DNA of 37,726 bases from Bacteroidales bacterium. GTDB taxonomy: Bacteria > Bacteroidota > Bacteroidia > Bacteroidales > PUMT01. Positions within the stretch are counted from its first letter, which is position 1, and each line of letters starts with the position of its first letter. This document shows positions 27,455-35,313 of the stretch, one piece after another. Where the stretch lies: assembly GCA_007120695.1 (NCBI GenBank), contig SKND01000295.1:1-37726 (forward strand), read 5' to 3'. Below the pieces are notes generated by a model. The model worked only from the letters and a program-made list of their open reading frames with translations. It searched no databases and was not told the DNA's origin. The position numbers were made by a program, and so were the translations under genes.

Positions 27455-28795
27455 TTGCAAAAACCTGAAAGAATAGCGATAATCGGTGCGGGGAATGTTG
27501 CCACATTCATTGCCAGTGCCCTTTACAGGGCAGGATATATTATTGATCAGGTATTCAGCAGGAGGAAAGAGAATGCCATAAAACTGGCAGGCAATGTAGG
27601 TTCGGCATGGACCACTGATATTTCCCTGATTGACCCTGAGGCAGATATCTGGATATTTGCCCTTACTGATGATGCTATACTTAAAACTGTCGGTGATCTT
27701 GGAAGAAAAAAGGGTCTTTTGGTTCATACGGCAGGAAGTTTGCCGATGGACATATTTTCCGGCCATTCTGATAATTTCGGAGTGCTATACCCCCTTCAGT
27801 CAATTACTGCAAAAGGAGTTGTCAGGAATAAAGATTTCCCTGTTTGCATTGAAGGGAATAATGACAGCTCCCTGGCTGGAATACGGGCACTGGCAAGTGA
27901 GATTACCGGGAATGTACACGAGATTTCTACTGACGAAAGAGTATGGCTGCATCTTGCTGCAGTATTTGCATGTAATTTTACAAACCATATGTATGTGCTT
28001 GCACATGAGACATTAAAGAAAGTGGGACTCTCCTTTGACCTTCTGCATCCGCTGATAAACGAAACTGCCGGCAGATGCCTTGAACCCGGTCCCCTGCAAT
28101 CGCAGACCGGTCCGGCTGTAAGAAATGATCAAATAATTATAAATAAGCATCTGGATTTGTTATCTTTCTCTCCGGAATGGAGGGAGATATACGCAGAGCT
28201 TACAAGGAGTATAACAAGCATGTCAGTATCAGACCCCGGCAATATCTATGGTAATAATTTGAAAGAAATGGGAAATTTTAAGGAAGATCTGAACAAGGTA
28301 AAAGCTTTTGCTTTTGATGTTGACGGTGTATTCTCAGAGAGCAGCCTTCTGCTGAACCCTGACGGGGAGTTATTAAGGTCGATGAATATCAAGGACGGAT
28401 TTGCAATTCAGCTTGCTGTAAAAAAGGGATACCCGATTGCTATTATTACCGGCGGGAATTCCGATTCCGTCAGAAAGAGATTCAATATGCTGGGAATTAA
28501 GGATGTTTATTTAAAATCATCACGGAAGCTTGATGATTTTAAAGATTTTTGCAGCAAGTATAACCTGGATCCGTCAGATATCCTATACATGGGAGATGAT
28601 CTTCCTGATCATCCCGTAATGGAACTGGCCGGCCTTCCCACTTGTCCCCGTGATGCTGTTCCTGAGATTAAAAAAATATCAAAATATGTATCAGATCGCC
28701 CGGGGGGAACAGGTTGTGTCAGGGATGTGGTTGAACAGGTGCTGAGAGCTCAAGGTAAATGGACGGATTCAGATGTTACATTTGTGCGTTTGTAA
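27455..28795 (+). CDS. DUF2520/Rossmann oxidoreductase-like protein fused to KdsC-type HAD phosphatase
   Basis: One open frame of 446 residues with two units normally encoded by adjacent genes. Residues 1-258 form an NADP-binding Rossmann domain (IAIIGAGNVATFIASAL) plus a DUF2520 helical domain (VWLHLAAVFACNFTNHMYVL). From about 282 comes a 3-deoxy-manno-octulosonate-8-phosphatase-like HAD domain: DVDGVF with D288 and D290, the IITGGNSDSV motif II, and MGDDLPDHPVM with D381 and D382. An internal ATG at 28268 (residue 272) lies where an independent kdsC would begin. KdsC makes Kdo for lipopolysaccharide; the DUF2520 role is unknown. The start is a TTG directly after the preceding stop codon; no ATG fits. 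Confidence 0.88.
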   Translation: MQKPERIAIIGAGNVATFIASALYRAGYIIDQVFSRRKENAIKLAGNVGSAWTTDISLIDPEADIWIFALTDDAILKTVGDLGRKKGLLVHTAGSLPMDIFSGHSDNFGVLYPLQSITAKGVVRNKDFPVCIEGNNDSSLAGIRALASEITGNVHEISTDERVWLHLAAVFACNFTNHMYVLAHETLKKVGLSFDLLHPLINETAGRCLEPGPLQSQTGPAVRNDQIIINKHLDLLSFSPEWREIYAELTRSITSMSVSDPGNIYGNNLKEMGNFKEDLNKVKAFAFDVDGVFSESSLLLNPDGELLRSMNIKDGFAIQLAVKKGYPIAIITGGNSDSVRKRFNMLGIKDVYLKSSRKLDDFKDFCSKYNLDPSDILYMGDDLPDHPVMELAGLPTCPRDAVPEIKKISKYVSDRPGGTGCVRDVVEQVLRAQGKWTDSDVTFVRL

Positions 28796-28863
28796 CACTG
28801 AATATGAATTACCTGCGTTACATAATTAATTGAGTATTTACCTGATTTATTTGGTCTATTGGC

Positions 28864-29847
28864 ATGAAGTTAAGCATTACCTCATTTTTTCGCCTTGTCC
28901 GCTATAAGAATCTTCTTATTGTCGCACTGACTCAGTATCTGATGAGGTTTGCCATTATCCGTCCCATACTTGGAATTAATGGGTTTGAACTTCAGTTCGG
29001 CGAATTTCATTTTTTCCTGCTTGTTTTTGCCACCCTTCTACTTACAGCTGCAGGATATGTAATAAATGATTACTTTGATACACGTACCGATATGCTGAAC
29101 AGGCCTGAAACAGTTGTGGTTGGGCGCAAAATCTCCAGGCGTTCGGCAATTATTCTGCATTGGGTTCTCAATTTCTCAGGCATCCTGACAGGATTTTATC
29201 TGGGATTTTATGCAGGTGTTCCGTTACTGGGACTGCTATTTGTTTTTGTCGCTGTCCTGCTATGGTTTTATTCAACAGATTATAACCGGAAATTTCTTGT
29301 TGGGAATGTGATAATTGCATTCTTGACGGCAATGGTTCCCGTTTTGGTAGTTCTGTTTGAAGTTCCAATGCTTAATAATGAATATGGAGATATAATGAGA
29401 CTTAACCAGGCTAGTTTCAGCTATATCGTGGCCTGGGTCGGATCTTTCGGTTTCTTTGCCTTTCTTACCACATTGATAAGGGAACTGATAAAGGATATCG
29501 AAGATTATGAAGGGGATGAAGCTCAGGGCAGGAAGTCGGTTCCGATTATTCTCGGCATTTCTTATACAAAGCTGATAATCGGGGGATTGATTATCATGAC
29601 GCTGGTGTCACTGGCTTATCTCTACAAAGCTTATCTGATGATTGGATTCTATGGAAAAACAGACTACCTGAGTCTTCTTTATTTCATAATACTCCTGTTT
29701 ATTCCATTCTGCTACCTGTTTTATAAAGTTATGAAAGCAGTTAAGAAGGAGGAATACAGAACAGCTCATTTACTCACCAAACTGATAATGCTTTCAGGGC
29801 TGATGTATTCACTGCTGGTCAGATATATCATTATTACATCTTTTTAG
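28864..29847 (+). CDS. UbiA-family prenyltransferase (geranylgeranylglycerol-phosphate geranylgeranyltransferase-like)
   Basis: Integral-membrane aromatic/lipid prenyltransferase of 327 residues with about eight membrane spans. Both Asp-rich motifs that bind prenyl diphosphate through Mg2+ are present: NDYFDTRTD at 68-76 and DIEDYEGD at 211-218. In Bacteroidetes the gene at this place, between kdsC and maf, is usually named after the archaeal ether-lipid enzyme that adds the second geranylgeranyl chain. This is based on family resemblance, and menaquinone or other prenylation is also possible. It follows the fusion gene by 68 bp and precedes maf by 9 bp. Confidence 0.85.
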   Translation: MKLSITSFFRLVRYKNLLIVALTQYLMRFAIIRPILGINGFELQFGEFHFFLLVFATLLLTAAGYVINDYFDTRTDMLNRPETVVVGRKISRRSAIILHWVLNFSGILTGFYLGFYAGVPLLGLLFVFVAVLLWFYSTDYNRKFLVGNVIIAFLTAMVPVLVVLFEVPMLNNEYGDIMRLNQASFSYIVAWVGSFGFFAFLTTLIRELIKDIEDYEGDEAQGRKSVPIILGISYTKLIIGGLIIMTLVSLAYLYKAYLMIGFYGKTDYLSLLYFIILLFIPFCYLFYKVMKAVKKEEYRTAHLLTKLIMLSGLMYSLLVRYIIITSF

Positions 29848-29856
29848 AGAGTTTGT

Positions 29857-30447
29857 ATGATTCTATTGAAAGAAAAGTTCCGGAATACCAGGATCATTCT
29901 AGCCTCCGGATCTCCCAGGCGTAAATACCTGCTAGGAGAAATAGGAATTGATTTTGAGGTTATCGAAAATACAGATATGGATGAGACATATCCCGGATCG
30001 CTTTCCGGGAAGGAGATTCCGGTATTCCTTGCAAACAAGAAATCTGAGGTCCGGAAAAACCTGCTGATTGGTGATGTATTGCTTATTACAGCCGATACGA
30101 TAGTCTGGTGTGATAAAAAGGTATTGAACAAACCTGCAGGCAGGAATGATGCAATCAAGTCGCTGCTCACATTATCCGGACGCAGCCACGAAGTAATCTC
30201 AGGCGTTTGTCTGCGGAGCAGGGAAAAGACAGTCTCATTCAGTTCGGTTACATCCGTTTCTTTCAGGAAACTGAAAGAAGATGAGATAGTATATTATGTT
30301 GATACCTGCAGACCGTATGATAAGGCAGGAGCATACGGAATCCAGGAATGGATTGGTTATATCGGGATCGAATCAATAACCGGCTCCTACTTCAATGTTA
30401 TGGGACTTCCGGTTGACAAGCTTTACCGGAACCTGGAGTGTTTTTAG
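29857..30447 (+). CDS. maf: Maf family nucleoside-triphosphate pyrophosphatase
   Basis: 196-residue Maf/Ham1-fold enzyme that hydrolyses non-canonical or pyrimidine NTPs to NMP and PPi. Motifs are ILASGSPRRKYLL (residues 14-26) with the phosphate-binding SGSPRR, ADTIVWCDKKVLNKP, LSGRSHEVISGV and YDKAGAYGIQEW. The last group is typical of the dTTP/UTP-specific YhdE branch. It begins 9 bp after the UbiA gene and ends this gene group. Confidence 0.94.
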   Translation: MILLKEKFRNTRIILASGSPRRKYLLGEIGIDFEVIENTDMDETYPGSLSGKEIPVFLANKKSEVRKNLLIGDVLLITADTIVWCDKKVLNKPAGRNDAIKSLLTLSGRSHEVISGVCLRSREKTVSFSSVTSVSFRKLKEDEIVYYVDTCRPYDKAGAYGIQEWIGYIGIESITGSYFNVMGLPVDKLYRNLECF

Positions 30448-30721
30448 TTATGGGTGTTTCTGTAATTACTGGATAGCTGATTGATTATTTGATTATTACT
30501 GTGAAGTCAATTGCTCTTTGTCTGCTTTATTTAATCCGGATTTAAATTCCGCATTACCTTAGAAAATTCCAAAAACATGATTTTTATTATGGTTTCGGCA
30601 TAATGCATATGATAAATTTAAACATGTGAAAAACGGACTTGAAGTGTATTTGTGTGTTAATAAAATAACAGTGTTACAAAAATAACAATTAATTACAAAC
30701 AACTTAATAAAATAGAATACC
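30448..30721. other. Intergenic leader region upstream of hydC
   Basis: An AT-rich gap of 274 bp ahead of the hydrogenase operon. TGTATTTG at 30645-30652 differs by one base from the -7 consensus, but the -33 partner is not at the right distance. No hairpin terminator for maf was seen. Confidence 0.4.
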
Positions 30722-31189
30722 ATGCCAGAAGTTCAGGAATTAGTAAAAAGTTTGGCCGATAAATATGGAAGGAAGAGGGAGAATCTTCTGCATATTTTAC
30801 AAGGCATTGTTGAGCAGGAGAGATACCTGTCTGATGTGGCGCTTACGGAAGTTGCCCGCGAACTTGACATGTCAGCGGCACAGGTGTACGGAACAGCAAC
30901 ATTCTATACCTTTTTGGACACAGAGCCAAGAGGTAAATATGTAATACGTATATGCCGTACCATAAGCTGTGATATGAAGGGTAAAAATCAGATAATACAG
31001 GCGATTGAAGATACACTTAAAATCAAGCTGGGGGAAACTACCCAGAATAAAAAGTTTACACTGTTGGAAACCAATTGTATGGGATGGTGTCATGAGGGAC
31101 CTGCAATGCTCATAAACGACCAGGTTTATACCAATCTGTCTGTTGACAAGGCAATGGATATTGTAACCGATTACGTTAAGAATAAATAG
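30722..31189 (+). CDS. hydC: [FeFe] hydrogenase subunit HydC (NuoE-like [2Fe-2S] protein)
   Basis: 155-residue thioredoxin-fold [2Fe-2S] protein of the NuoE family. The cluster ligands are C78 and C83 (CRTISC) and C119 and C123 (CMGWC). N-terminal helices lead to the GTATFYTF signature. In trimeric hydrogenases this subunit joins HydB and relays electrons between flavin and hydrogenase. Length is that of the minimal form. It is first in a hydC-hydB-hydA operon, 30 bp ahead of hydB, with a leader of over 250 bp upstream. Confidence 0.93.
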   Translation: MPEVQELVKSLADKYGRKRENLLHILQGIVEQERYLSDVALTEVARELDMSAAQVYGTATFYTFLDTEPRGKYVIRICRTISCDMKGKNQIIQAIEDTLKIKLGETTQNKKFTLLETNCMGWCHEGPAMLINDQVYTNLSVDKAMDIVTDYVKNK

Positions 31190-31204
31190 TAAATAAAAAA
31201 ATAT

Positions 31205-31210
31205 AAGGAG
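31205..31210 (+). promoter_or_regulatory. Shine-Dalgarno AAGGAG of hydB
   Basis: AAGGAG lies 9 bases before the hydB ATG at 31220. It stands out because hydC and hydA have no SD. Confidence 0.6.
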
Positions 31211-31219
31211 AATCCAGCT

Positions 31220-32380
31220 ATGACCAAAAATAAGCTAAAGAGAATAGACCTGATCTTTCATGAGGATTGCGAGTGCCGTCAGGTACTGGAAAAAACTTTC
31301 AGCAGATCCAATGATGAGATCATTAATGATATCCTTGAGTCGGGATTAAAGGGACGCGGCGGTGCCGGGTTTCCTACCGGCCTCAAATGGAAATTCACAG
31401 CTGAGCAACCTGCTGATGAGCGGTTTGTAATATGCAATGCTGATGAGGGTGAGCCCGGGACCTTTAAGGACAGGGAGATATTGTTCAAGGTGCCAAGTAA
31501 GGTTTTCAGCGGCATGGCCGTATGTGCCAAAGTGATAGGTGCAAAAAAAGGATATATATACCTCCGGGGTGAGTATCGCTTTCTGTTACCCGAACTTCAA
31601 AAGGCCCTCGGTGCTTTTCACAGGGATATTAAAGACCTTATTGATTTCGAAATCATTATCCAGATGGGCAGCGGTGCTTATATCTGTGGTGAAGAGAGTG
31701 CCCTGTTTGAGTCAATGGAAGGCAAGCGGGGTGAACCAAGAAACAAGCCGCCATATCCGACAATTTCCGGGTTTAAAGATAAGCCAACCGTAATAAACAA
31801 TGTTGAAACCCTTGTTTATGCCTTCATGATATGCAAGCACGGGCCCCTTAGTTTCAAGGAGCTTGGTACTTCTGATTCGAGGGGATCCAAAGTATTCTCC
31901 GTTTCTGGTGATACCCCGATAGCAGGTATTTATGAACTGGAGCTTGGTATGTCCCTTGAACATTTCGTTGAGGAGTTTGGCGACGGCGATACAAAGGCAG
32001 TCCAGGTTGGAGGCGCAGCAGGTTTCTGTGTTCCGCGTAAAAAGCTGAAGGAGACAATAATTGGATTTGAAGGTGTCCCTACCGGCGGATCGATGAAAGT
32101 GTTCAACAGCTCAAGGTCCATGTACAATGTACTTCACAATTATCTGGAGTTCTTCGAAGAGGAATCGTGCGGACAGTGTACACCTTGCCGCGTAGGCTGT
32201 CAGCAGCTGCTTAAAGGTATTGAGGCAGTGAAAAAAGGGGAAAAGAAAGCCATATACCTTGACCAGTTGTTAAAACTGAGTGAAACAATGAAGCTTGCTT
32301 CTAAATGCGGACTCGGACAATCTGTAGCAAACTCTTTCTCTTCAATTGTTGATAATTTCAGAGAAGAGATGATATATTAA
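31220..32380 (+). CDS. hydB: [FeFe] hydrogenase subunit HydB (NuoF-like NAD(P)H/FMN subunit)
   Basis: 386-residue flavoprotein of the NuoF family. It holds the FMN/NADH site GRGGAGFPTGLKW (45-57), ICNADEGEPGTFKDRE (71-86), GAYICGEESALFESMEGKRG and the [4Fe-4S] ligands C317, C320, C323 (SCGQCTPCR) and C363 (SKCG). It lacks both the N-terminal [2Fe-2S] thioredoxin-like domain and the C-terminal 2[4Fe-4S] domain present in the long HydB of Thermotoga and many clostridia. This short form would take electrons from NAD(P)H and pass them through its single cluster. It sits between hydC and hydA; the genes are spaced by 30 and 33 bp. Confidence 0.93.
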   Translation: MTKNKLKRIDLIFHEDCECRQVLEKTFSRSNDEIINDILESGLKGRGGAGFPTGLKWKFTAEQPADERFVICNADEGEPGTFKDREILFKVPSKVFSGMAVCAKVIGAKKGYIYLRGEYRFLLPELQKALGAFHRDIKDLIDFEIIIQMGSGAYICGEESALFESMEGKRGEPRNKPPYPTISGFKDKPTVINNVETLVYAFMICKHGPLSFKELGTSDSRGSKVFSVSGDTPIAGIYELELGMSLEHFVEEFGDGDTKAVQVGGAAGFCVPRKKLKETIIGFEGVPTGGSMKVFNSSRSMYNVLHNYLEFFEEESCGQCTPCRVGCQQLLKGIEAVKKGEKKAIYLDQLLKLSETMKLASKCGLGQSVANSFSSIVDNFREEMIY

Positions 32381-32413
32381 TAAATCAGAATTTAAACCAT
32401 TAAAAGATAAGAA

Positions 32414-34207
32414 ATGGCTAAAAATATAAAGTTAAAAATTGACGGTGTTGATGTACAGGTTGAAGATGGAAAGACCGTATTGGATGCAGCCAGGGCTATA
32501 AATGTTCATATCCCAACTCTCTGTTACCATGAGGACCTTTGTGTTGCCGGTAATTGCAGGGTTTGTGTCGTTGAGGTAACCGGTGCAAAAGCACTTGTAG
32601 CATCTTGTGCAATGCCGGCTACTGATGGCATGGACGTGCTTACCAACAGTCTCAAGGTCCGGGCTGCCAGGAAGAACATTATTGAATTGCTGCTTTCGGA
32701 GCACAATGCAGATTGTACAATGTGTTACAAGAATAAAAAGTGTGAACTCCAGGACCTTGCAAGTGAATACAAAACATCCGGAGAGCAGCTTTTCATCGAT
32801 TTAGTGCCGTTAAAGGATTACACAATAGACAATTTTTCACCGTCAATTATAAAGGATGACAGCAAGTGCATCAGGTGCCAGCGTTGCGTCCGCACCTGTG
32901 AGGAGCTTCAGCATGTAAGTGCACTTGGAGTAGCCTATAAGGGTGACAAGATGAAGATATCAACATTCTTTGAAAACCCGATGTACGATGTTGTTTGTAC
33001 TAATTGCGGCCAGTGTATAAACCGTTGTCCGACCGGTTCGCTTATTGAGCGCAACTATGTTGATGAGGTATGGGATGCAATTTATGATGAGAAAAAGCAT
33101 GTTGTTGTCCAGACTGCACCAGCCACAAGGGTTGCGCTGGGAGAGGACCTTGGATTTGAGGCAGGTCATGTGGTTACCGGCAAGATGGTATCCGCATTGA
33201 AAAGGGTAGGTTTTGATTCTGTTCTGGATACAGATTTTTCGGCCGACCTGACCATTATGGAAGAGGGAACGGAGTTGCTTACAAGACTAAAGAAAGCATT
33301 GGTTGACAAAGATCCGACAGTCAAATTGCCGATGGCAACTTCATGCTCACCCGGGTGGATCAAGTTTATCGAACATACCTTCCCTGAGTATCTTGACAAT
33401 CTGTCCACCTGCAAGTCACCGCAACAGATGTTTGGTGCCCTGGCAAAAACATATTATGCCAAAAAACGTGATATCGATCCTGCTGATATTGTTTCAGTTT
33501 CAATAATGCCCTGTACAGCCAAGAAATTTGAAGCTGACAGACCGGAAATGCGCAGCAGTGGTTATAAGGATGTCGACTACGTATTGACTACCCGTGAGCT
33601 GGCAAGGATGATTAAGCAGGCAGGACTTGATTTCTTATCTCTTCCCGAAGAGAATTATGATAGTATCATGGGTGAATCCACCGGTGCTGCCGTTATATTT
33701 GGTGCCACCGGAGGTGTTATGGAGGCAGCATTGCGTACTGCATACGAAATAGTAACCGGCCGGGAGGTTCCGTTTGAGAATCTCAATATTACTCCTGTTC
33801 GCGGCATGGATGGTGTTAAAGAGGTTACAGTTAAGATAGAAGGTACTTTACCTGACTGGAATTTTCTTGAAGGTGCTGAGCTGAAAACAGTAACTGCTCA
33901 CGGACTGACAAATGCCAAATATGTAATGGAGAGAGTTAAGTCGGGCGAAGCCGATTACCACTTTATTGAGATCATGGCTTGTCCCGGTGGTTGCATCGGT
34001 GGCGGTGGACAGCCTATCCCGACCAACATGGAGATAAGGAAGAAACGTACTGAAGCCATTTATATGGAAGATACCGGCAAACCGATCAGAAAATCACATG
34101 AGAATCCTGAAGTAGTTGCAATCTACAAGGAATTTCTGGGAGAACCCCTGAGTCATAAATCTCACGAGCTTCTGCATACACATTATAAGGCAAGGCAGAG
34201 GTATTAA
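32414..34207 (+). CDS. hydA: [FeFe] hydrogenase catalytic subunit HydA
   Basis: 597-residue catalytic subunit. It carries an N-terminal [2Fe-2S] domain (C37, C48, C51, C65) and a His-ligated [4Fe-4S] site (H97, C101, C104, C110). Two more [4Fe-4S] clusters follow (C152/155/158/162 and C195/198/201/205). The H-cluster motifs are TSCSPGW (309-315), MPCTAKKFEADRPE (C367) and MACPGGCIGGGGQP (C523, C527). The second Cys of the usual TSCCPxW is Ser312 here. The C-terminal small-subunit part extends to the end. Domain layout and operon match the trimeric NAD(P)-linked, potentially electron-bifurcating group. The maturases HydE, F and G are not in the window. Confidence 0.96.
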   Translation: MAKNIKLKIDGVDVQVEDGKTVLDAARAINVHIPTLCYHEDLCVAGNCRVCVVEVTGAKALVASCAMPATDGMDVLTNSLKVRAARKNIIELLLSEHNADCTMCYKNKKCELQDLASEYKTSGEQLFIDLVPLKDYTIDNFSPSIIKDDSKCIRCQRCVRTCEELQHVSALGVAYKGDKMKISTFFENPMYDVVCTNCGQCINRCPTGSLIERNYVDEVWDAIYDEKKHVVVQTAPATRVALGEDLGFEAGHVVTGKMVSALKRVGFDSVLDTDFSADLTIMEEGTELLTRLKKALVDKDPTVKLPMATSCSPGWIKFIEHTFPEYLDNLSTCKSPQQMFGALAKTYYAKKRDIDPADIVSVSIMPCTAKKFEADRPEMRSSGYKDVDYVLTTRELARMIKQAGLDFLSLPEENYDSIMGESTGAAVIFGATGGVMEAALRTAYEIVTGREVPFENLNITPVRGMDGVKEVTVKIEGTLPDWNFLEGAELKTVTAHGLTNAKYVMERVKSGEADYHFIEIMACPGGCIGGGGQPIPTNMEIRKKRTEAIYMEDTGKPIRKSHENPEVVAIYKEFLGEPLSHKSHELLHTHYKARQRY

Positions 34208-34308
34208 GGGTTTAACAGCAGTTGTTCTGCTATGAAGGGCCGGAAGTTTATCCGGAGATTGAAATAAGAAGTGCTTGTTAACCGATGAAGTTTTGACCCG
34301 CTTCAATC

Positions 34309-34342
34309 AAAACGGGGTTGCCGTCACCGGCAACTCCGTTTT
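34309..34342. terminator. Bidirectional terminator between hydA and the convergent operon
   Basis: AAAACGGGGTTGCCG (34309-34323) and CGGCAACTCCGTTTT (34328-34342) form a 15-bp stem (one G-T) with a 4-nt loop. The ends supply TTTT on both strands, so it can stop hydA transcripts and those of the minus-strand operon. Two smaller hairpins at 34217-34231 and 34240-34255 precede it. Confidence 0.88.
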
Positions 34343-34368
34343 CCTGTATACGGCTCATAACAGATGCT

Positions 34369-34779
34369 TTACAGATATTTCCTGTATTCATCCGGCAGAT
34401 CAAAATACTGCTTGTATTTATCCTTATCCGGACCAAATTCCTCTTTCTCCTTGTCCTTAACCCTGTAGGTGCATTTTTCCCCGGCAATTCCAGAGAAGAA
34501 GATTTCGAACTCATCTCCCTTTTCGTCAACCAGCAAAATCTTAACCAGCTTGTCATTTTCCCGGGAATTGAGTTTTGCATGACAAATCGGGCAATGGTAA
34601 AGGTATTCCTCTCCCTCCTGTATATCAAAGGATGGGTGGTGTTCGGTTGTGTAGTTCCCAAGTTCAGGACTGAGAAAGATGAGACCCAGTTTGTTTTCCC
34701 GGGTCCTGGCGGAAAACACAAGCTTGTCGCCTACTCTCAGTTGCCCGTGGCAGATCGGACACAAATAATCATAGTGCAT
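34369..34779 (-). CDS. Zinc-ribbon-like small protein, unknown function
   Basis: 136 residues, not recognised as a named family. Two CPIC motifs (C7/C10 and C63/C66) can form one zinc or iron site that closes the N-terminal half. The part between is predicted beta-rich. The C-terminal half is charged (KDKEKEEFGPDKDKYKQYF). An SD GGGAGG lies 5 bases before the ATG, strongly supporting a real gene. It is the last gene of the minus-strand operon, 36 bp after the hydrogenase maturation protease, so a role in hydrogenase assembly or electron transfer is possible but unproven. Frames on the opposite strand here are shadows. Confidence 0.75.
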   Translation of the reverse strand: MHYDYLCPICHGQLRVGDKLVFSARTRENKLGLIFLSPELGNYTTEHHPSFDIQEGEEYLYHCPICHAKLNSRENDKLVKILLVDEKGDEFEIFFSGIAGEKCTYRVKDKEKEEFGPDKDKYKQYFDLPDEYRKYL

Positions 34780-34784
34780 TTTTA

Positions 34785-34790
34785 CCTCCC
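34785..34790 (-). promoter_or_regulatory. Shine-Dalgarno GGGAGG of the zinc-ribbon gene
   Basis: GGGAGG followed by TAAAA and ATG on the minus strand fixes the start at 34779. Confidence 0.75.
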
Positions 34791-34815
34791 GTTTTTAGTT
34801 TATTGAATGGACTGG

Positions 34816-35313
34816 TTACAATTCTTTTATTCTAACGGATTCATGTGACTGAACCTTATTTATGTTTGCCTGATTTATTAATTCTGCTATTCTGTTGGCT
34901 GCTTCAGTAACCTCACTGCACATACCCTCACCAAAACCAATGTCTGCCGGTTGTATCCCCAAAATGTAAACAGGCATAATGAACAGTTCCGACAATTTAC
35001 GCAGGGAGATATTATGAGTATTGGTTGTTACCTCCATTAACTCTGATGCTTTGGCCAGACTTATAAAGCCGGGATCTTTCCCGAAATCACAGGCGTCAAT
35101 AATTATCAGAACATCAGGTGCAAGTGCATTGATCTTGCCAATGTAATTTTCAATACCCATTTCAACGGCCAGGCTGCTTACCCTGCTGCCGGTCTTTATC
35201 CTTTCGGCAATATATACACCCACCCCGTCATCCTTTTTAAGCACATTGCCCACCCCGGCAAAAAGAATATTTCTGTCCCGTCCATCAAGTATCTGCTTCA
35301 GTGATAATCTCAT
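34816..35313 (-). CDS. [NiFe] hydrogenase maturation protease (HycI/HybD family, M52)
   Basis: 165-residue endopeptidase that trims the C-terminus of a [NiFe] hydrogenase large subunit after nickel insertion. The N-terminal GVGNVLKKDDGVGVYIAERI, the IIDACDFGKDPG segment and THNISL give the three nickel-sensing ligands D29, D73 and H100, in line with E16, D62 and H93 of HybD. The start ATG overlaps the stop of the upstream ferredoxin gene by 4 bases (ATGA). The presence of this protease implies a [NiFe] hydrogenase, which must lie outside the window because none is here. The [FeFe] enzyme next door does not need it. Confidence 0.9.
   Translation of the reverse strand: MRLSLKQILDGRDRNILFAGVGNVLKKDDGVGVYIAERIKTGSRVSSLAVEMGIENYIGKINALAPDVLIIIDACDFGKDPGFISLAKASELMEVTTNTHNISLRKLSELFIMPVYILGIQPADIGFGEGMCSEVTEAANRIAELINQANINKVQSHESVRIKEL

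Noticed and set aside
34318-34806. 162-residue plus-strand open frame opposite the zinc-ribbon gene
   Set aside because: It begins inside the terminator hairpin and shows no family features. The minus-strand frame has CPIC pairs and a strong SD.
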